In this document: piece after piece, positions 27,865 through 37,309 of the stretch
Layout: each line of letters begins with the position of its first letter
Position numbering within the stretch: the first letter of the stretch is position 1
From: Candidatus Krumholzibacteriota bacterium
GTDB taxonomy: Bacteria > Krumholzibacteriota > Krumholzibacteriia > Krumholzibacteriales > WJIX01
DNA length: 64,000 nt
Direction: 5' to 3'
Assembly: GCA_034520215.1 (NCBI GenBank)
Contig: JAXHNR010000001.1
Location: forward strand, 1,509,512 to 1,573,511
Notes under the pieces: model-generated
What the model was told of the DNA's origin: nothing
The model's input: the letters and a program-made list of their open reading frames with translations, nothing else
Database searches by the model: none
Translations under genes and position numbers: made by a program

Positions 27865-28401
27865 CTAACTGTCCTCTTTCATCTTCAGCCCGTACTCATA
27901 ACCCTTGTGAAAGGCCTTGATATTTTTATCAATAAATCTCTCGGGAACAAGACTGGGAATGGTCTTTTCCATAGCTTCAAGCGAGACAACTCCAGTTGTT
28001 GCCGTTACAAAACCGAGCATAACCACATTCGCGAATATCCGGTTGCCGAACTTCTCGGCAATTCGTGTCGCGGGAATAGCAATAACCCTCTTTTTCGTCT
28101 TTGGTTTAACGAGATCCTCATCGATTATGAGCAGGCCGTCATCTTTAACCTCAGGCTCGAACTTATCACAAGCCTCCTGAGACATTACCATAAGATAGTC
28201 CGTGCCGACAACGTACGGGTAGAGTATCTTCTCGTCCGATACAACCAGTTGTGAACTGCAGGCCCCTCCCCTGGCTTCAGGTCCGAAAGACTGGCTCATA
28301 GTGGAAAACCCGCCGTCATAGATAGAAGCCGCCTTTCCGACAATGATCCCCGATCTTATTATTCCCTGTCCGCCGAATCCCGCGAATCTGATTTCAACCA
28401 T
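27865..28401 (-). CDS. korC: 2-oxoacid:ferredoxin oxidoreductase gamma subunit
   Basis: A 178-residue gamma subunit with the family opening IRFAGFGGQGIIRSGIIVG and SFGPEARGGACSSQLVVS. It binds the CoA end of the substrate in these enzymes. It is the only gamma subunit for the two alpha and two beta genes just upstream, which argues that all belong to one complex rather than two separate enzymes. 2-Oxoglutarate is favoured as substrate by the nearby sucCD genes; other 2-oxoacids cannot be excluded. Confidence 0.92.
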   Translation of the reverse strand: MVEIRFAGFGGQGIIRSGIIVGKAASIYDGGFSTMSQSFGPEARGGACSSQLVVSDEKILYPYVVGTDYLMVMSQEACDKFEPEVKDDGLLIIDEDLVKPKTKKRVIAIPATRIAEKFGNRIFANVVMLGFVTATTGVVSLEAMEKTIPSLVPERFIDKNIKAFHKGYEYGLKMKEDS

Positions 28402-28436
28402 TTAAACTGACTCTCTGCTAAACATTAAAAATAAAA

Positions 28437-29177
28437 CTATTCTACTTCTATCTTAACAAAATCATCGCCCAGCACTTTACTGTGCTGTTTGTTATATGCT
28501 TCAATAAATGAATCTCTTTGGGCGCTGTAGAAATTTCCAACGATTATTTTTTTGCTTTCTTCAATTTGCACGTTAAGAGTATCTTCATCATTTTTAACTT
28601 CTGAATGACTGTGGTAAAATTCAAGAAGATCCGGAGTCGATGTAATAACATCAATCAGCGACAGCCCCATTCTCTGTAGACCCGCGGAAATAGAATCTGT
28701 CAATTCACCGCCGTGAAGCGCCGTCCATCTGGACACGTTAACACAGCCGCATGACCTCGCCATATGCGGAATATTCAACGGTTTCTCGAACGTTGAATAT
28801 GGAGAATAGGAGGAAACCGTCGCCGCGTCAACCGGGGCTTTTTCCCCCGCCACCTGCCGGTAGATATAATCATTAACGCAGATTACAACCATATCCATAT
28901 TTCTTCTGCAGGAATGTACAAGGTGATTCCCGCCTAAAGTAGCTATATCTCCAATTAAAACAACCGGTTTTAATTTTGGGTTTGCGAGCTTCATTCCCGT
29001 CGCGTAGGGAATCGCCCTCCCCCTCGATGTGTGAAAGAGATCCGCACCTAAGAAATCCACAACCTCGGGGCTGTAGGCGATATCAGTAACCAGAGATATT
29101 TTCTGTCTTTCCACTCCGGCCTTATCTATAGCTTTATCAATTGCTTCTATTATCTTATCCATATTTCTTCCCGTCAT
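28437..29177 (-). CDS. 2-oxoacid:ferredoxin oxidoreductase beta subunit, degenerate paralogue (B1)
   Basis: A 246-residue homologue of the KorB at 30451 that has lost its key residues. The N-terminal CPGCG segment is absent, and the third and fourth cluster cysteines are replaced (SGIGC becomes TDIAYS; APCA becomes STPD). The thiamine-diphosphate motif GDG...NN is GDI (76-78) and ND (102-103). His in HTTHGRG is Arg (HTSRGRA). The rest aligns closely (GGNHLVHSCRRNMDMVVICVN). It should not bind the [4Fe-4S] cluster and may not bind cofactor normally. The frame is intact and overlaps the alpha gene A1 by four bases, so it looks kept for structure or regulation, not decayed. Confidence 0.85.
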   Translation of the reverse strand: MTGRNMDKIIEAIDKAIDKAGVERQKISLVTDIAYSPEVVDFLGADLFHTSRGRAIPYATGMKLANPKLKPVVLIGDIATLGGNHLVHSCRRNMDMVVICVNDYIYRQVAGEKAPVDAATVSSYSPYSTFEKPLNIPHMARSCGCVNVSRWTALHGGELTDSISAGLQRMGLSLIDVITSTPDLLEFYHSHSEVKNDEDTLNVQIEESKKIIVGNFYSAQRDSFIEAYNKQHSKVLGDDFVKIEVE

Positions 29178-30454
29178 TTACTATATTTTTCTTCCAGGCT
29201 TTCTCCAAAAACCGAAAGTTCCATACTTGTGGTATATTCACGAAGACCTTTATAACGTTTCTTCTCCGCGGCCGCTTCTTTTATAGCCCGGTATATATCA
29301 TCAGGATCGTGCACTGAGGCTCCTCCGTGAGGAACCAGAGTAACATTTGTTTTCCCCCTGCTGCATCTATCCACTTCAAAGGCGATCTGGCCGTAATTCA
29401 CCTCGGCGACAACAAAACCTTTTACACGTTCGGCCAGTTCGGTGATCTTTTCATCCGGAAAAGGCCAGACTGTTATCAGGCGCAGTATGCCGACCTTCAA
29501 TCCGTCTTTCCTCGCTAGTTCGACAGCTCTATAGGCAACCCTTGAAATTATTCCGTATGAGACGACTATGATATCGGCGTCCTCAAGATTCTCTTCACCG
29601 AGTTCGATTATTTCCTCTTTGTTTTTTATTATCTTTTCAACGAGGTATCTATTTGTTGACTTTTTATCTATAACTTCCGCGCTGTCAAGATCGGGAAGTT
29701 TCTTTTTATTCAATAAAGGATGTCCATTCTCACCATGAGTCAAACCGGTTATATACATCTTATATCCGTCTCCGGCTTTTGCCATTGGGGGCACAAGTGA
29801 TTTATCTCTCTTAAAGGGTTTGTAGTTTTCTTTTTTACCCTTGAAAAAGCGCCTGGGTTCTATATCTATCTCCGATGCCTCGGGTATGACGACTTTCTCT
29901 GTCATGTGCCCTATACATTCGTCGGCCATAACCATCACAGGCACGCGGTAACGCTCTGCAAGATTGAAAGCCTTTATAGTAAAATCGAACCCCTCCTGAG
30001 GAGAATCGGGCGCGAGGGCGATCACTTCATAATCTCCGTTCGAGCCCCACCTGGCCTGCATCATATCGGCCTGCCCCGTGCTGGTAGGAACTCCAGTTGA
30101 CGGCCCGCCGCGCTGGACATTGATGATCACGAAAGGTGTCTCGGTAGCGGCTCCATGCCCGATATTTTCCATCATAAGAGAAAACCCGGGGCCGGAGGTA
30201 ATAGTCATCGACTTCTGTCCTCCCCAGGAAGCCCCGAGCACAGAGGCAATCGAGCCAAGTTCATCTTCTATCTGAATAAAGCGGGCCCCTACCTGAGGAG
30301 CTTTTCTCGCGAAGGCCTCCGCCGCGGCGGTAGAGGGAGTAATCGGATATCCTCCCAGAAATTTACATCCCGCGGCCAGGGCTCCGTAGGCAATCGCGAC
30401 ATCTCCATCTATATAATACGTTCCAGTAAGTACGTCACGCGGATCTGCTTTCAC
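29174..30454 (-). CDS. korA: 2-oxoacid:ferredoxin oxidoreductase alpha subunit, intact copy (A1)
   Basis: A 426-residue alpha subunit with the active-site motif YPITPS (36-41), the thiamine-activating glutamate in IQIEDELGS, and the QRGGPSTGVPT arginine loop. It provides the pyrimidine half of the thiamine site in the alpha-beta dimer. It overlaps the intact beta gene B2 and the degenerate beta gene B1 by four bases each, indicating tight coupling. It most probably works with B2, which keeps all beta residues. The likely reaction is succinyl-CoA + CO2 + reduced ferredoxin to 2-oxoglutarate, or the reverse. Confidence 0.92.
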   Translation of the reverse strand: MKADPRDVLTGTYYIDGDVAIAYGALAAGCKFLGGYPITPSTAAAEAFARKAPQVGARFIQIEDELGSIASVLGASWGGQKSMTITSGPGFSLMMENIGHGAATETPFVIINVQRGGPSTGVPTSTGQADMMQARWGSNGDYEVIALAPDSPQEGFDFTIKAFNLAERYRVPVMVMADECIGHMTEKVVIPEASEIDIEPRRFFKGKKENYKPFKRDKSLVPPMAKAGDGYKMYITGLTHGENGHPLLNKKKLPDLDSAEVIDKKSTNRYLVEKIIKNKEEIIELGEENLEDADIIVVSYGIISRVAYRAVELARKDGLKVGILRLITVWPFPDEKITELAERVKGFVVAEVNYGQIAFEVDRCSRGKTNVTLVPHGGASVHDPDDIYRAIKEAAAEKKRYKGLREYTTSMELSVFGESLEEKYSK

Positions 30455-31308
30455 TCTTCGTCCCCCTCCCCGCCTTTTCCGTGTTCTTCTTTCCAGCTTT
30501 TCAGAGACTCGCTGAAAGTCGGTCTCTCTCTGTCTATAAATTTCCCGATAATAATTTCCTCCTGATATCCAATATCGAGGTTCTCTGTCGGCTCCCCGTG
30601 CTTGATAACAGAATTATCGTAATAGAATTTCATCATATTCAGTCCGTCGCCAAGTCTGTTGATTCTCGAATAATACATCGCGCAGGGTGCTATTACTTCG
30701 ACAAAGGAAAATCCGGGTTTATTCAAGGCTTCAATTATTGATTCCTTCATTCTGCGCATGTGCAGAGCCGTCCACCTCGCGACATACACAGCTCCGGCTG
30801 CTTCAACTACACGCGGAATATTTACAGGAGCTTCGAAATTTCCGAAAGGTGATGTTGTAGTATAAGCTGGGTTGGGAGTCGTGGGGGCGACCTGGCCTCC
30901 GGTCATGGCGTAAATGAAATTATTAACGCATATAACAGTTATATCTATATTTCTTCTCGCGGCATGTATCAGATGGTTCCCTCCGATAGCGGAAAGATCG
31001 CCGTCGCCGGATATAACCACTACCTTCAGTTCGGGATTACCGAGTTTTACGCCCGTCGCGTATGCTATCCCTCTCCCGTGGGTTGTATGAAACGAGTCAG
31101 TTTTGATATAGCCGGCGGCTCTTCCGGTACATCCGATACCGGAGACGACACAAAGTTCGTCCAGATCGTAATTGAGTTTCTGAACCGCTTCAGCGAACGC
31201 GCTTACGGCGTTGCCGATTCCGCATCCCGGGCACCAGATATGGGGAATCCGGTCCATACGGAGTAATTTTTCCATTGGGTGTTTTTCTTTCTTCAGACTC
31301 GATTTCAT
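30451..31308 (-). CDS. korB: 2-oxoacid:ferredoxin oxidoreductase beta subunit, intact copy (B2)
   Basis: A 285-residue beta subunit with all expected residues: CPGCG (Cys26, Cys29), SGIGC (Cys60), the fourth cluster ligand APCA (Cys209), and the thiamine-diphosphate/Mg motif GDGD (101-104) ending in NN (129-130). It carries the [4Fe-4S] cluster that passes electrons to ferredoxin. An internal ATG at 31275 (MEKLLRMD) is an alternative start. It lies between alpha genes A2 and A1. Confidence 0.92.
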   Translation of the reverse strand: MKSSLKKEKHPMEKLLRMDRIPHIWCPGCGIGNAVSAFAEAVQKLNYDLDELCVVSGIGCTGRAAGYIKTDSFHTTHGRGIAYATGVKLGNPELKVVVISGDGDLSAIGGNHLIHAARRNIDITVICVNNFIYAMTGGQVAPTTPNPAYTTTSPFGNFEAPVNIPRVVEAAGAVYVARWTALHMRRMKESIIEALNKPGFSFVEVIAPCAMYYSRINRLGDGLNMMKFYYDNSVIKHGEPTENLDIGYQEEIIIGKFIDRERPTFSESLKSWKEEHGKGGEGDEE

Positions 31309-31309
31309 A

Positions 31310-32479
31310 TTATTTTTTCTTCCCCCGCGCTTTCTTGATCGACTTTAGAATATCAGATGATTTACCTAGATCAAACGAACTGTGATGAACAAAAAAGTTC
31401 TCCGCTTCACCTCTGCCGCATCTTTCAACTTCAAGGGCAATCTGGCCGTAATTAATCTCGGCAACCACAAAGGCGTCTATATTCTGAGCAAGTTCGTATA
31501 CCCTCTTTTCAGGAAACGGCCATACCGTGACAAGACGCAGGTGTCCGGCCTTTATACCCTCGTCCCTTGCCTGTTTTACGGCTCTCAGAGCGTCAATCGA
31601 AGCCGCGCCGTACGATACCACCACTATATCTGCGTCTTCGGTCCCGCTTTCCTCAACTTCTATTATCTGATCGGTAAACAGCCTTATTTTCTGTACAAGC
31701 CGGTGGACATTCCACTCCTGGCAAGTATCAGTCATTACCGGATAACCCCTCTCATCGTGGGTTAATCCAGTAACATGAAATCTTGTTCCCTGACCTACAT
31801 CAACCATCGGAGGTATCAGGTCTTTTTCATCATACTTAAAGGGCAGATATTTATCCTTCTTACCCTTATAGTACTTTCTATCTTGAATCTCTATATCTTC
31901 AGGGTCGGGAATGTTTATCTCTCCCTTCTCTTTTCCGACAGCGGCGTCAGAGAGAATCATAACGGGAGTGCGGAATTTCTCCGAAAGATTAAAAGCCTTT
32001 ACGGTAAGTTCAAACATCTCCTCGGGAGAATTCGGAGAAAGCGCGATCATTTCATAATCTCCGTGAGATCCCCATCTCGCCTGCATTACATCCCCCCCTC
32101 CCGGTGAGCACGGGAGCCCCAGAGAAGTGCCGTCCCGCTGGATATCAACAATTACGCAGGGAGTCTCAAGCATAACACCGAGGCCGATGTGTTCCATCAT
32201 CTGAGACAGTCCGGGACCCGAAGTTACCGTCATCGATTTCTTCCCCGTCCACGACGCTCCGAGTACAACCGCGAGCGCTGAGATTTCATCCTCCATTTGA
32301 ACAAAAACAGCATCCCCTTCCAGAGATCTAACAGTAAATCTTTTTATAATATCAAAAGCAGGCCTTATGGGATAATATCCCAGAAATCTACACCCGGCGG
32401 ATAACGCGCCCTCGGCGCAGGCTTCAAAGCCGCTCAGAGTGTGCTTTCCCCTTAAAACAGATTTGTCTGCCGTCTTCAT
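31310..32479 (-). CDS. 2-oxoacid:ferredoxin oxidoreductase alpha subunit, altered paralogue (A2)
   Basis: A 389-residue homologue of A1 that aligns without a gap through the N-terminus but reads YPIRPA (36-41) where A1 has YPITPS. The catalytic-type threonine is thus replaced by arginine and the serine by alanine. The arginine loop is QRDGTSLGLPC instead of QRGGPSTGVPT. The glutamate (MEDEIS) is kept. It probably lacks normal catalysis while keeping the fold, and its natural partner would be the degenerate beta B1. It starts three bases after the korD stop. Confidence 0.85.
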   Translation of the reverse strand: MKTADKSVLRGKHTLSGFEACAEGALSAGCRFLGYYPIRPAFDIIKRFTVRSLEGDAVFVQMEDEISALAVVLGASWTGKKSMTVTSGPGLSQMMEHIGLGVMLETPCVIVDIQRDGTSLGLPCSPGGGDVMQARWGSHGDYEMIALSPNSPEEMFELTVKAFNLSEKFRTPVMILSDAAVGKEKGEINIPDPEDIEIQDRKYYKGKKDKYLPFKYDEKDLIPPMVDVGQGTRFHVTGLTHDERGYPVMTDTCQEWNVHRLVQKIRLFTDQIIEVEESGTEDADIVVVSYGAASIDALRAVKQARDEGIKAGHLRLVTVWPFPEKRVYELAQNIDAFVVAEINYGQIALEVERCGRGEAENFFVHHSSFDLGKSSDILKSIKKARGKKK

Positions 32480-32482
32480 ATA

Positions 32483-32761
32483 TTAATCCTTACTTTCCTC
32501 AGTTTTTTTTACCACATAAACAGCAAATTCAGGACACAGCATCTGACAGAATCCGCAGTAGCCGCAGGCATCCGGATTTACTATCTCGGGCGGATGATAT
32601 CCCTTTTCATTGTAATTATCAGAAAGTTCCAGCACATCATTGGGACAATACTCAACACAGAAACCGCACCCTTTACACCGATCCTCCCTGATAATGATCT
32701 CACCTTCGGGCCTGCCCGGTTTATCAATTCCAAATGGTTTATCTCTGTGTCTTACGCTCAC
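32483..32761 (-). CDS. korD: 2-oxoacid:ferredoxin oxidoreductase delta subunit (2[4Fe-4S] ferredoxin)
   Basis: A 92-residue ferredoxin-like subunit with two cluster motifs, CKGCGFCVEYCP and CGYCGFCQMLCP. It relays electrons from the KorB cluster to free ferredoxin. I prefer GTG 32761, seven bases after GAGG; GTG 32767 would sit directly on that ribosome site. It opens the D-A2-B2-A1-B1-C gene string. Confidence 0.9.
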   Translation of the reverse strand: MSVRHRDKPFGIDKPGRPEGEIIIREDRCKGCGFCVEYCPNDVLELSDNYNEKGYHPPEIVNPDACGYCGFCQMLCPEFAVYVVKKTEESKD

Positions 32762-32776
32762 AATCACACCTCACAT

Positions 32777-34450
32777 CTAACGCATTGTGCCGAGATACTG
32801 CGTTGTCAGCTGTCTCTTTCTAACATCGGGATTGCTGTAGTCAGGCAGAAGCATTGGCGACACCCTGCCCTTTGTGTCAACGCCTTCCCGTTTAAGCTCT
32901 TTATGGTATTTATCCACATGCTCAAGTGTTAATTTCGCGTCCTTGTATTTGTTATGAGCGAAGCCGGCCGCGGCTTCGCCGGCAATCCTTCCGAAGACGG
33001 TTACATCAAGCAGAGAATTTCCCATGAGCCTGTTTTCTCCATGCACCCCTCCGCTCACTTCACCCCCCGCATATAAACCGGGTAGAGATGTCTCGCACTT
33101 GCTGTTAATTTCCAATCCGCCGTTCTGATAGTGCAGGGTCGGATAGACCAGCATGGGATCTTTTGTTATATCAATATCATACCTTTTGAACAAGATCCAC
33201 TTGCCCGGAAATTCCTTTCTTACGGTTCCTTCTCCTTTGATAATATCTATCATAGGGGAATCAAGCCATACGCCGTACTTGCCGTTGGGAAGGGGTATAC
33301 CCTTGCCAGCCTCTATACATTCTCTGATTATCGCGGATGCTTCCACGTCCCTCGGTTCCCGCTCATAAACGAACTGTTTCCCTTCGACGTTTACAATATT
33401 GGCTCCCGCCCCTCTGAATTTCTCTGTTATCAGCAGCCCCTCTGACTGTTCGGGAAAGACGGCGCCTGTCGGATGATACTGCACAGTGTGGAGAAATTTC
33501 AGTGAAACTCCCGCTCTGTATGCCATTATCAGACCATCGGCTGTAGCGCCATAGTGATTGGTAGTCATAAAATTCTGCATATGAAGACGGCCGGAACCCC
33601 CGGTAGCCATAATAGTAGCTTTAGCTTTTACGATTATATATTCTTCTGTTTCAAGATTATAAAGCACTGCGCCGGAGCAAATTCCCTTTTTATTAATTAT
33701 CAGCTCCACGGCCGGAGAAAATTCGAGGACTTTTATATCGTCCGTATGACTTCTGGCTTCATCACGAATCGTGCGCATTATCTCAGCGCCCGTAATATCA
33801 CCCGCGTAATGCATCCGTTTTCTCGAAGTACCCCCTCCGTGCATCGTCTTTAATCTTCCGTCATCGAATTTGCTGAACATGGCGCCAAGTTTCTCGAGCC
33901 ACTGAATTACAAGAGGAGCTCCATTTACCAGCTCTTCGACAAGGTCGGGATCATTCGTAAAGTGACCGCCCCCCATAGCGTCAAGGTAGTGGTAATACGG
34001 AGAATCTTTCGTGTTCTTTGTCGCTGCCTGAATACCGCCCTCGGCCATCATTGTGTTGGCGTCGCCGTGCCTGAGTTTGGTCGCCAGAATTACCTTTGCC
34101 CCATTTTCTCTTGCAGTGAGCGCGGCTGAAGTTCCGGCACCCCCGCCGCCGATAACCAATACATCCGCTTCGTAATCAGGATTGGACAAATCCAGAAGCT
34201 CGGTGGAAACACGGCTCTCCGCGTGCAGAAGATCAACTATTTCATTGGATATTTTATACCCTTTGCTCGAACCTACTTTAATTTCCGATCTTCCCTCATC
34301 CTTGAAATCAGGATGATACTTCAGAATATCCTCCCTTTCTTTAAGGGATAGGGCCGGAAATTCTTCCCCTTTTTTCTTTCTTTCTACTCTTTCCGGTCTT
34401 GTTTTTTCAACCCTCTTAATCAGTTTCTTCAATTCGGGTGTATAAGGCAT
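32777..34450 (-). CDS. fumarate reductase/succinate dehydrogenase flavoprotein-like subunit, soluble type
   Basis: A 557-residue flavoprotein of the SDH/FRD family. The FAD motif VLVIGGGGAGTSAA starts at about residue 97, after an unusual charged N-terminal extension of some 94 residues. The active-site set is complete: YHPTGA (His326), ITEKFRGAG (Glu343, Arg346), LHYQNGG (His440) and GENRLMGNSL (Arg474). The usual C-terminal helical domain is short. The next upstream gene is an Fe-S subunit, then hdrABC; no membrane anchor gene is present, so the enzyme is cytoplasmic, as thiol:fumarate reductase (TfrAB) is. Likely reaction: fumarate to succinate, with electrons or thiols from Hdr. AprA was considered and rejected, as no AprB-like partner is present. 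Confidence 0.85.
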   Translation of the reverse strand: MPYTPELKKLIKRVEKTRPERVERKKKGEEFPALSLKEREDILKYHPDFKDEGRSEIKVGSSKGYKISNEIVDLLHAESRVSTELLDLSNPDYEADVLVIGGGGAGTSAALTARENGAKVILATKLRHGDANTMMAEGGIQAATKNTKDSPYYHYLDAMGGGHFTNDPDLVEELVNGAPLVIQWLEKLGAMFSKFDDGRLKTMHGGGTSRKRMHYAGDITGAEIMRTIRDEARSHTDDIKVLEFSPAVELIINKKGICSGAVLYNLETEEYIIVKAKATIMATGGSGRLHMQNFMTTNHYGATADGLIMAYRAGVSLKFLHTVQYHPTGAVFPEQSEGLLITEKFRGAGANIVNVEGKQFVYEREPRDVEASAIIRECIEAGKGIPLPNGKYGVWLDSPMIDIIKGEGTVRKEFPGKWILFKRYDIDITKDPMLVYPTLHYQNGGLEINSKCETSLPGLYAGGEVSGGVHGENRLMGNSLLDVTVFGRIAGEAAAGFAHNKYKDAKLTLEHVDKYHKELKREGVDTKGRVSPMLLPDYSNPDVRKRQLTTQYLGTMR

Positions 34451-34480
34451 AATAAAATCTCCATCAGAATCCTCAAAAAA

Positions 34481-35260
34481 TCATTTAGTGACTAAATAGT
34501 CTTTATTCTCAGGTTCCCAGTCTTCAGGTCCAAACTGAGGTTCTGTTTCCCTCTCGTTGTATACTTCCTTTAGTTTATCTACATTCATTTTCTTGAGCTT
34601 ACCAAGTCCTTTTTCGAACTTCTTTTTCTTAATATTCTCAACAGCATCTTTTAAATGTCTGGCGCCGGGGACTATATATCTGCCGTAAAGCCTTCTTGTC
34701 AGTATTGCTATATTGTACTGAGCTTCTTCAGCCGGACAGCGCGCCGCGCAAAGCCCGCACATCACACAATCAAAAGAGAGCTCTGCCGCTCCCGCAATAT
34801 CTCCGCGTATAGCTCTGGATATATATTCCATGACATCGATATCCATCGGGCAGCTGCGCGTGCAGGTTCCACAGCCTACACATTTATAAATTTCAGGGTA
34901 AAGAGCGGTTACAGTAGATCCGGTGGGCTCAAGTTTCTCCAGATCGTATTGAGCTCTATTCGCGGGAAAGAAGGGGATTTGCGCTATATACATATTAGGT
35001 TCAACGACAGTCTGACACGCGAGGCCTACCTCTATCCGGTAAGAATCCGGAAAGCGATATACCGTGCCGCACGCTCCGCAGATACCCCCCCGGCATCCGC
35101 AGCCTCTTACGAGCTGGTATCCGGCGTATTCAAAGGCCTTTTGAATGGTAAGAGTAGCGGGGACGTCATACTTCTTTCCCATTAGAAATATGGGAACCAT
35201 ATCATGTATAGGTTCAGATTGCTTTTTACTCTTATTCTTTGGAGCAGAATCTTTACTCAT
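34481..35260 (-). CDS. iron-sulfur subunit of the fumarate-reductase-like enzyme
   Basis: A 259-residue protein with an N-terminal plant-type [2Fe-2S] domain (CGCRGGICGACG and later GLACQT) followed by two [4Fe-4S] motifs (CVGCGTCTRSCP and CVMCGLCAARCP), and a basic, helical C-terminal part. The layout resembles SdhB/FrdB but the second region is a two-cluster ferredoxin type. In TfrB the C-terminus is an HdrB-like CCG domain; here that function is on the separate HdrB at 37306. It would link HdrABC to the flavoprotein encoded next. About 80 bases separate it from hdrA. Confidence 0.85.
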   Translation of the reverse strand: MSKDSAPKNKSKKQSEPIHDMVPIFLMGKKYDVPATLTIQKAFEYAGYQLVRGCGCRGGICGACGTVYRFPDSYRIEVGLACQTVVEPNMYIAQIPFFPANRAQYDLEKLEPTGSTVTALYPEIYKCVGCGTCTRSCPMDIDVMEYISRAIRGDIAGAAELSFDCVMCGLCAARCPAEEAQYNIAILTRRLYGRYIVPGARHLKDAVENIKKKKFEKGLGKLKKMNVDKLKEVYNERETEPQFGPEDWEPENKDYLVTK

Positions 35261-35338
35261 AACATACTTCCCGTTCTTTAAACTTCTTGTTCCTTTCCAA
35301 TTAACCGTATTTTATTCAATCATACTAAACTAAACACA

Positions 35339-37309
35339 TTATTTTCTTAATATCGCGGACATCATAGAGAAAATCTGTCTGTCTGTCCGGTTGCGCTTTG
35401 GCGCCGCTCCCGAAGGGCAGGCGGCAGCGCAGGCTCCGCAACCCTCACAAAGCACTTCTCTAACAGTTACAACACCTCTTTCTTCATCGAGCTCTCTCGC
35501 GTCATAGGGACATACGTTGACACAAATCCCGCATCCGCTGCAAAGTTCTTCTTTAACGGAAACAATCGCCGGGTCGTGCTGAAGCTTCTCTTTGGCAAAT
35601 AAACTGCCGACCTTGGCCGCCGCGGCTGAAGACTGAGCTACAGTGTCTGGAATATCCTTGGGACCGTGAGCGCACCCCGCGAGGTAAAATCCGGCGTTGA
35701 TACTCTCGACAGGTTTCAGCTTGGGATGAGCCTCAGCGAGCCAGCCGTCGGCATCCGCTGATATATTCAGTTTTCTGAGAAGCTCCCCCGAACCCTCTTT
35801 CTTTTCCATTGCCATTGCCACAACAACCATATCCGCTTCCATTTCGACTTTCTTTCCCGTCAGCGTGTCGACTCCGTGTATAATGATCTTATCCCCCTCT
35901 TTATACACCTTGGAAACTTTACCGCGTAAATAAAGCGCTTCCTCCTCTTCAACCGTTCTATGGTAGAATTCCTCGAATCTCTTACCGCCGGTGCGAACAT
36001 CGATATAAAAAACAGTAGCCTGGCCGTCGGGCACATGATGTTTGTACAGCATGGCGTGTTTTGCTGTATACATGCAGCATATCTTTGAGCAGTACGGTTT
36101 ATGATTTTCAGGGTCTCTTGATCCGCAGCACTGTATAAAAACAATATTCTTAGGCACTTTTCCGTCAGACGGCCTCAGCACTTTGCCTCCTGTAGGGCCT
36201 GACGCTGAAAGTATCCTTTCGAACTCAAGACCGTTTATTACGTCCTCATACTTCTCCCCTCCGAACTCGCCCAGGGCCTTCATTGTGTAAAGGTCATACC
36301 CCGTACAGACAGCTATTGCGCCGACCTTCTCCTCTATAATCTCTTCTTTCTGATCGAAGTCTATGGCGTTAACTTCGCAGACATCTTTACAGGCGCTGCA
36401 CCTGATCGGCCACAGGCCCAGGCAGCTGTCGATATCGAGTGTGTATGTTCCGGGAATAGCCTGAGGAAAAGGAAGATAAATTGCTTTCCTGTGAGAAAGG
36501 CCCATATTGAATTCGTCAGGTACAACCTCAGGGCAGACCTCCTCGCAGTCCCCGCACATAGTGCAGGCAACTTCATCCACATAGCGGGGTTTCTTCTTTA
36601 TCTTTACCGTAAAGTTCCCCACATAACCCGATATAGATTCAACCTCGTGATAGGTCATCAGTTTAATATTCGGATGCCTTGATACTTCGACCATCTTAGG
36701 TGTCATTATACACTGTGAGCAGTCCAATGTCGGAAAAGTCTCCGAGAGTTGGATCATATGGCCGCCTATGGAGGGTTCCTTCTCCACCAGTAAGACTTCG
36801 TAGCCCTGGTCGGCAATATCAAGAGCTGTCTGAATACCGCTTATTCCAGCTCCTATAACCATTGTACGCCTTGTAACATCAACTTCTATAGGTGCAAGGT
36901 CTTCATTGTCTCGAACCTTTTCAACTGCAGATTTAACAATTCTGACAGCTTTCTCTGTTGCCTCTTCTCTGTCAGTGTGGACCCAGCTTACCTGCTCGCG
37001 GATATTCGCTATTTCAACCTGAAAAGGGCCTACTCCCGCGCGTTCTGCCGCTTTCTGAAATGTAACCTCGTGAAGTGTGGGAGAACAACAGGCAATAATA
37101 ACTGAATCCAGCTTCTCCTCTACAGCTTTGTCGACTATAAGCTGCTGCCCCGGATCGGAACACATATATATATAATCAGTTGAGAAAACAACACCCGGGT
37201 AGTCTTCCAATTCTTTCGCGACACGCTCGACGTCGACCATCTTAGCGATATTGACTCCACAGTGGCAAACAAAAACGCCTATTCTTTTTTTCTTTCCATT
37301 CCTGGTCAT
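35339..37309 (-). CDS. hdrA: HdrA, heterodisulfide reductase subunit A (canonical HdrABC copy)
   Basis: A 656-residue HdrA with N-terminal domain (IGVFVCHCGVNIAKMVDV through NIREQVSW), FAD fold (MVIGAGISGIQTALDIA), inserted clusters (TLDCSQCIMTPKM; CTMCGDCEEVCP; CSACKDVCE), PYCSKICCMYTAK, and a C-terminal 2[4Fe-4S] ferredoxin (CSGCGICVNVCP; CEGCGACAAACP). It overlaps the hdrB stop (ATGA). With HdrB and HdrC it forms the classic bifurcating unit and is the only one of four HdrA-like genes here with an HdrBC pair beside it. Its low-potential output is ferredoxin; its high-potential output could be the fumarate-reductase-like pair downstream. Confidence 0.95.
   Translation of the reverse strand: MTRNGKKKRIGVFVCHCGVNIAKMVDVERVAKELEDYPGVVFSTDYIYMCSDPGQQLIVDKAVEEKLDSVIIACCSPTLHEVTFQKAAERAGVGPFQVEIANIREQVSWVHTDREEATEKAVRIVKSAVEKVRDNEDLAPIEVDVTRRTMVIGAGISGIQTALDIADQGYEVLLVEKEPSIGGHMIQLSETFPTLDCSQCIMTPKMVEVSRHPNIKLMTYHEVESISGYVGNFTVKIKKKPRYVDEVACTMCGDCEEVCPEVVPDEFNMGLSHRKAIYLPFPQAIPGTYTLDIDSCLGLWPIRCSACKDVCEVNAIDFDQKEEIIEEKVGAIAVCTGYDLYTMKALGEFGGEKYEDVINGLEFERILSASGPTGGKVLRPSDGKVPKNIVFIQCCGSRDPENHKPYCSKICCMYTAKHAMLYKHHVPDGQATVFYIDVRTGGKRFEEFYHRTVEEEEALYLRGKVSKVYKEGDKIIIHGVDTLTGKKVEMEADMVVVAMAMEKKEGSGELLRKLNISADADGWLAEAHPKLKPVESINAGFYLAGCAHGPKDIPDTVAQSSAAAAKVGSLFAKEKLQHDPAIVSVKEELCSGCGICVNVCPYDARELDEERGVVTVREVLCEGCGACAAACPSGAAPKRNRTDRQIFSMMSAILRK

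Noticed and set aside
32777..34450. flavoprotein as adenylylsulfate reductase AprA
   Set aside because: SDH/FRD active-site residues are present and the partner is an FrdB-like Fe-S protein, not AprB.
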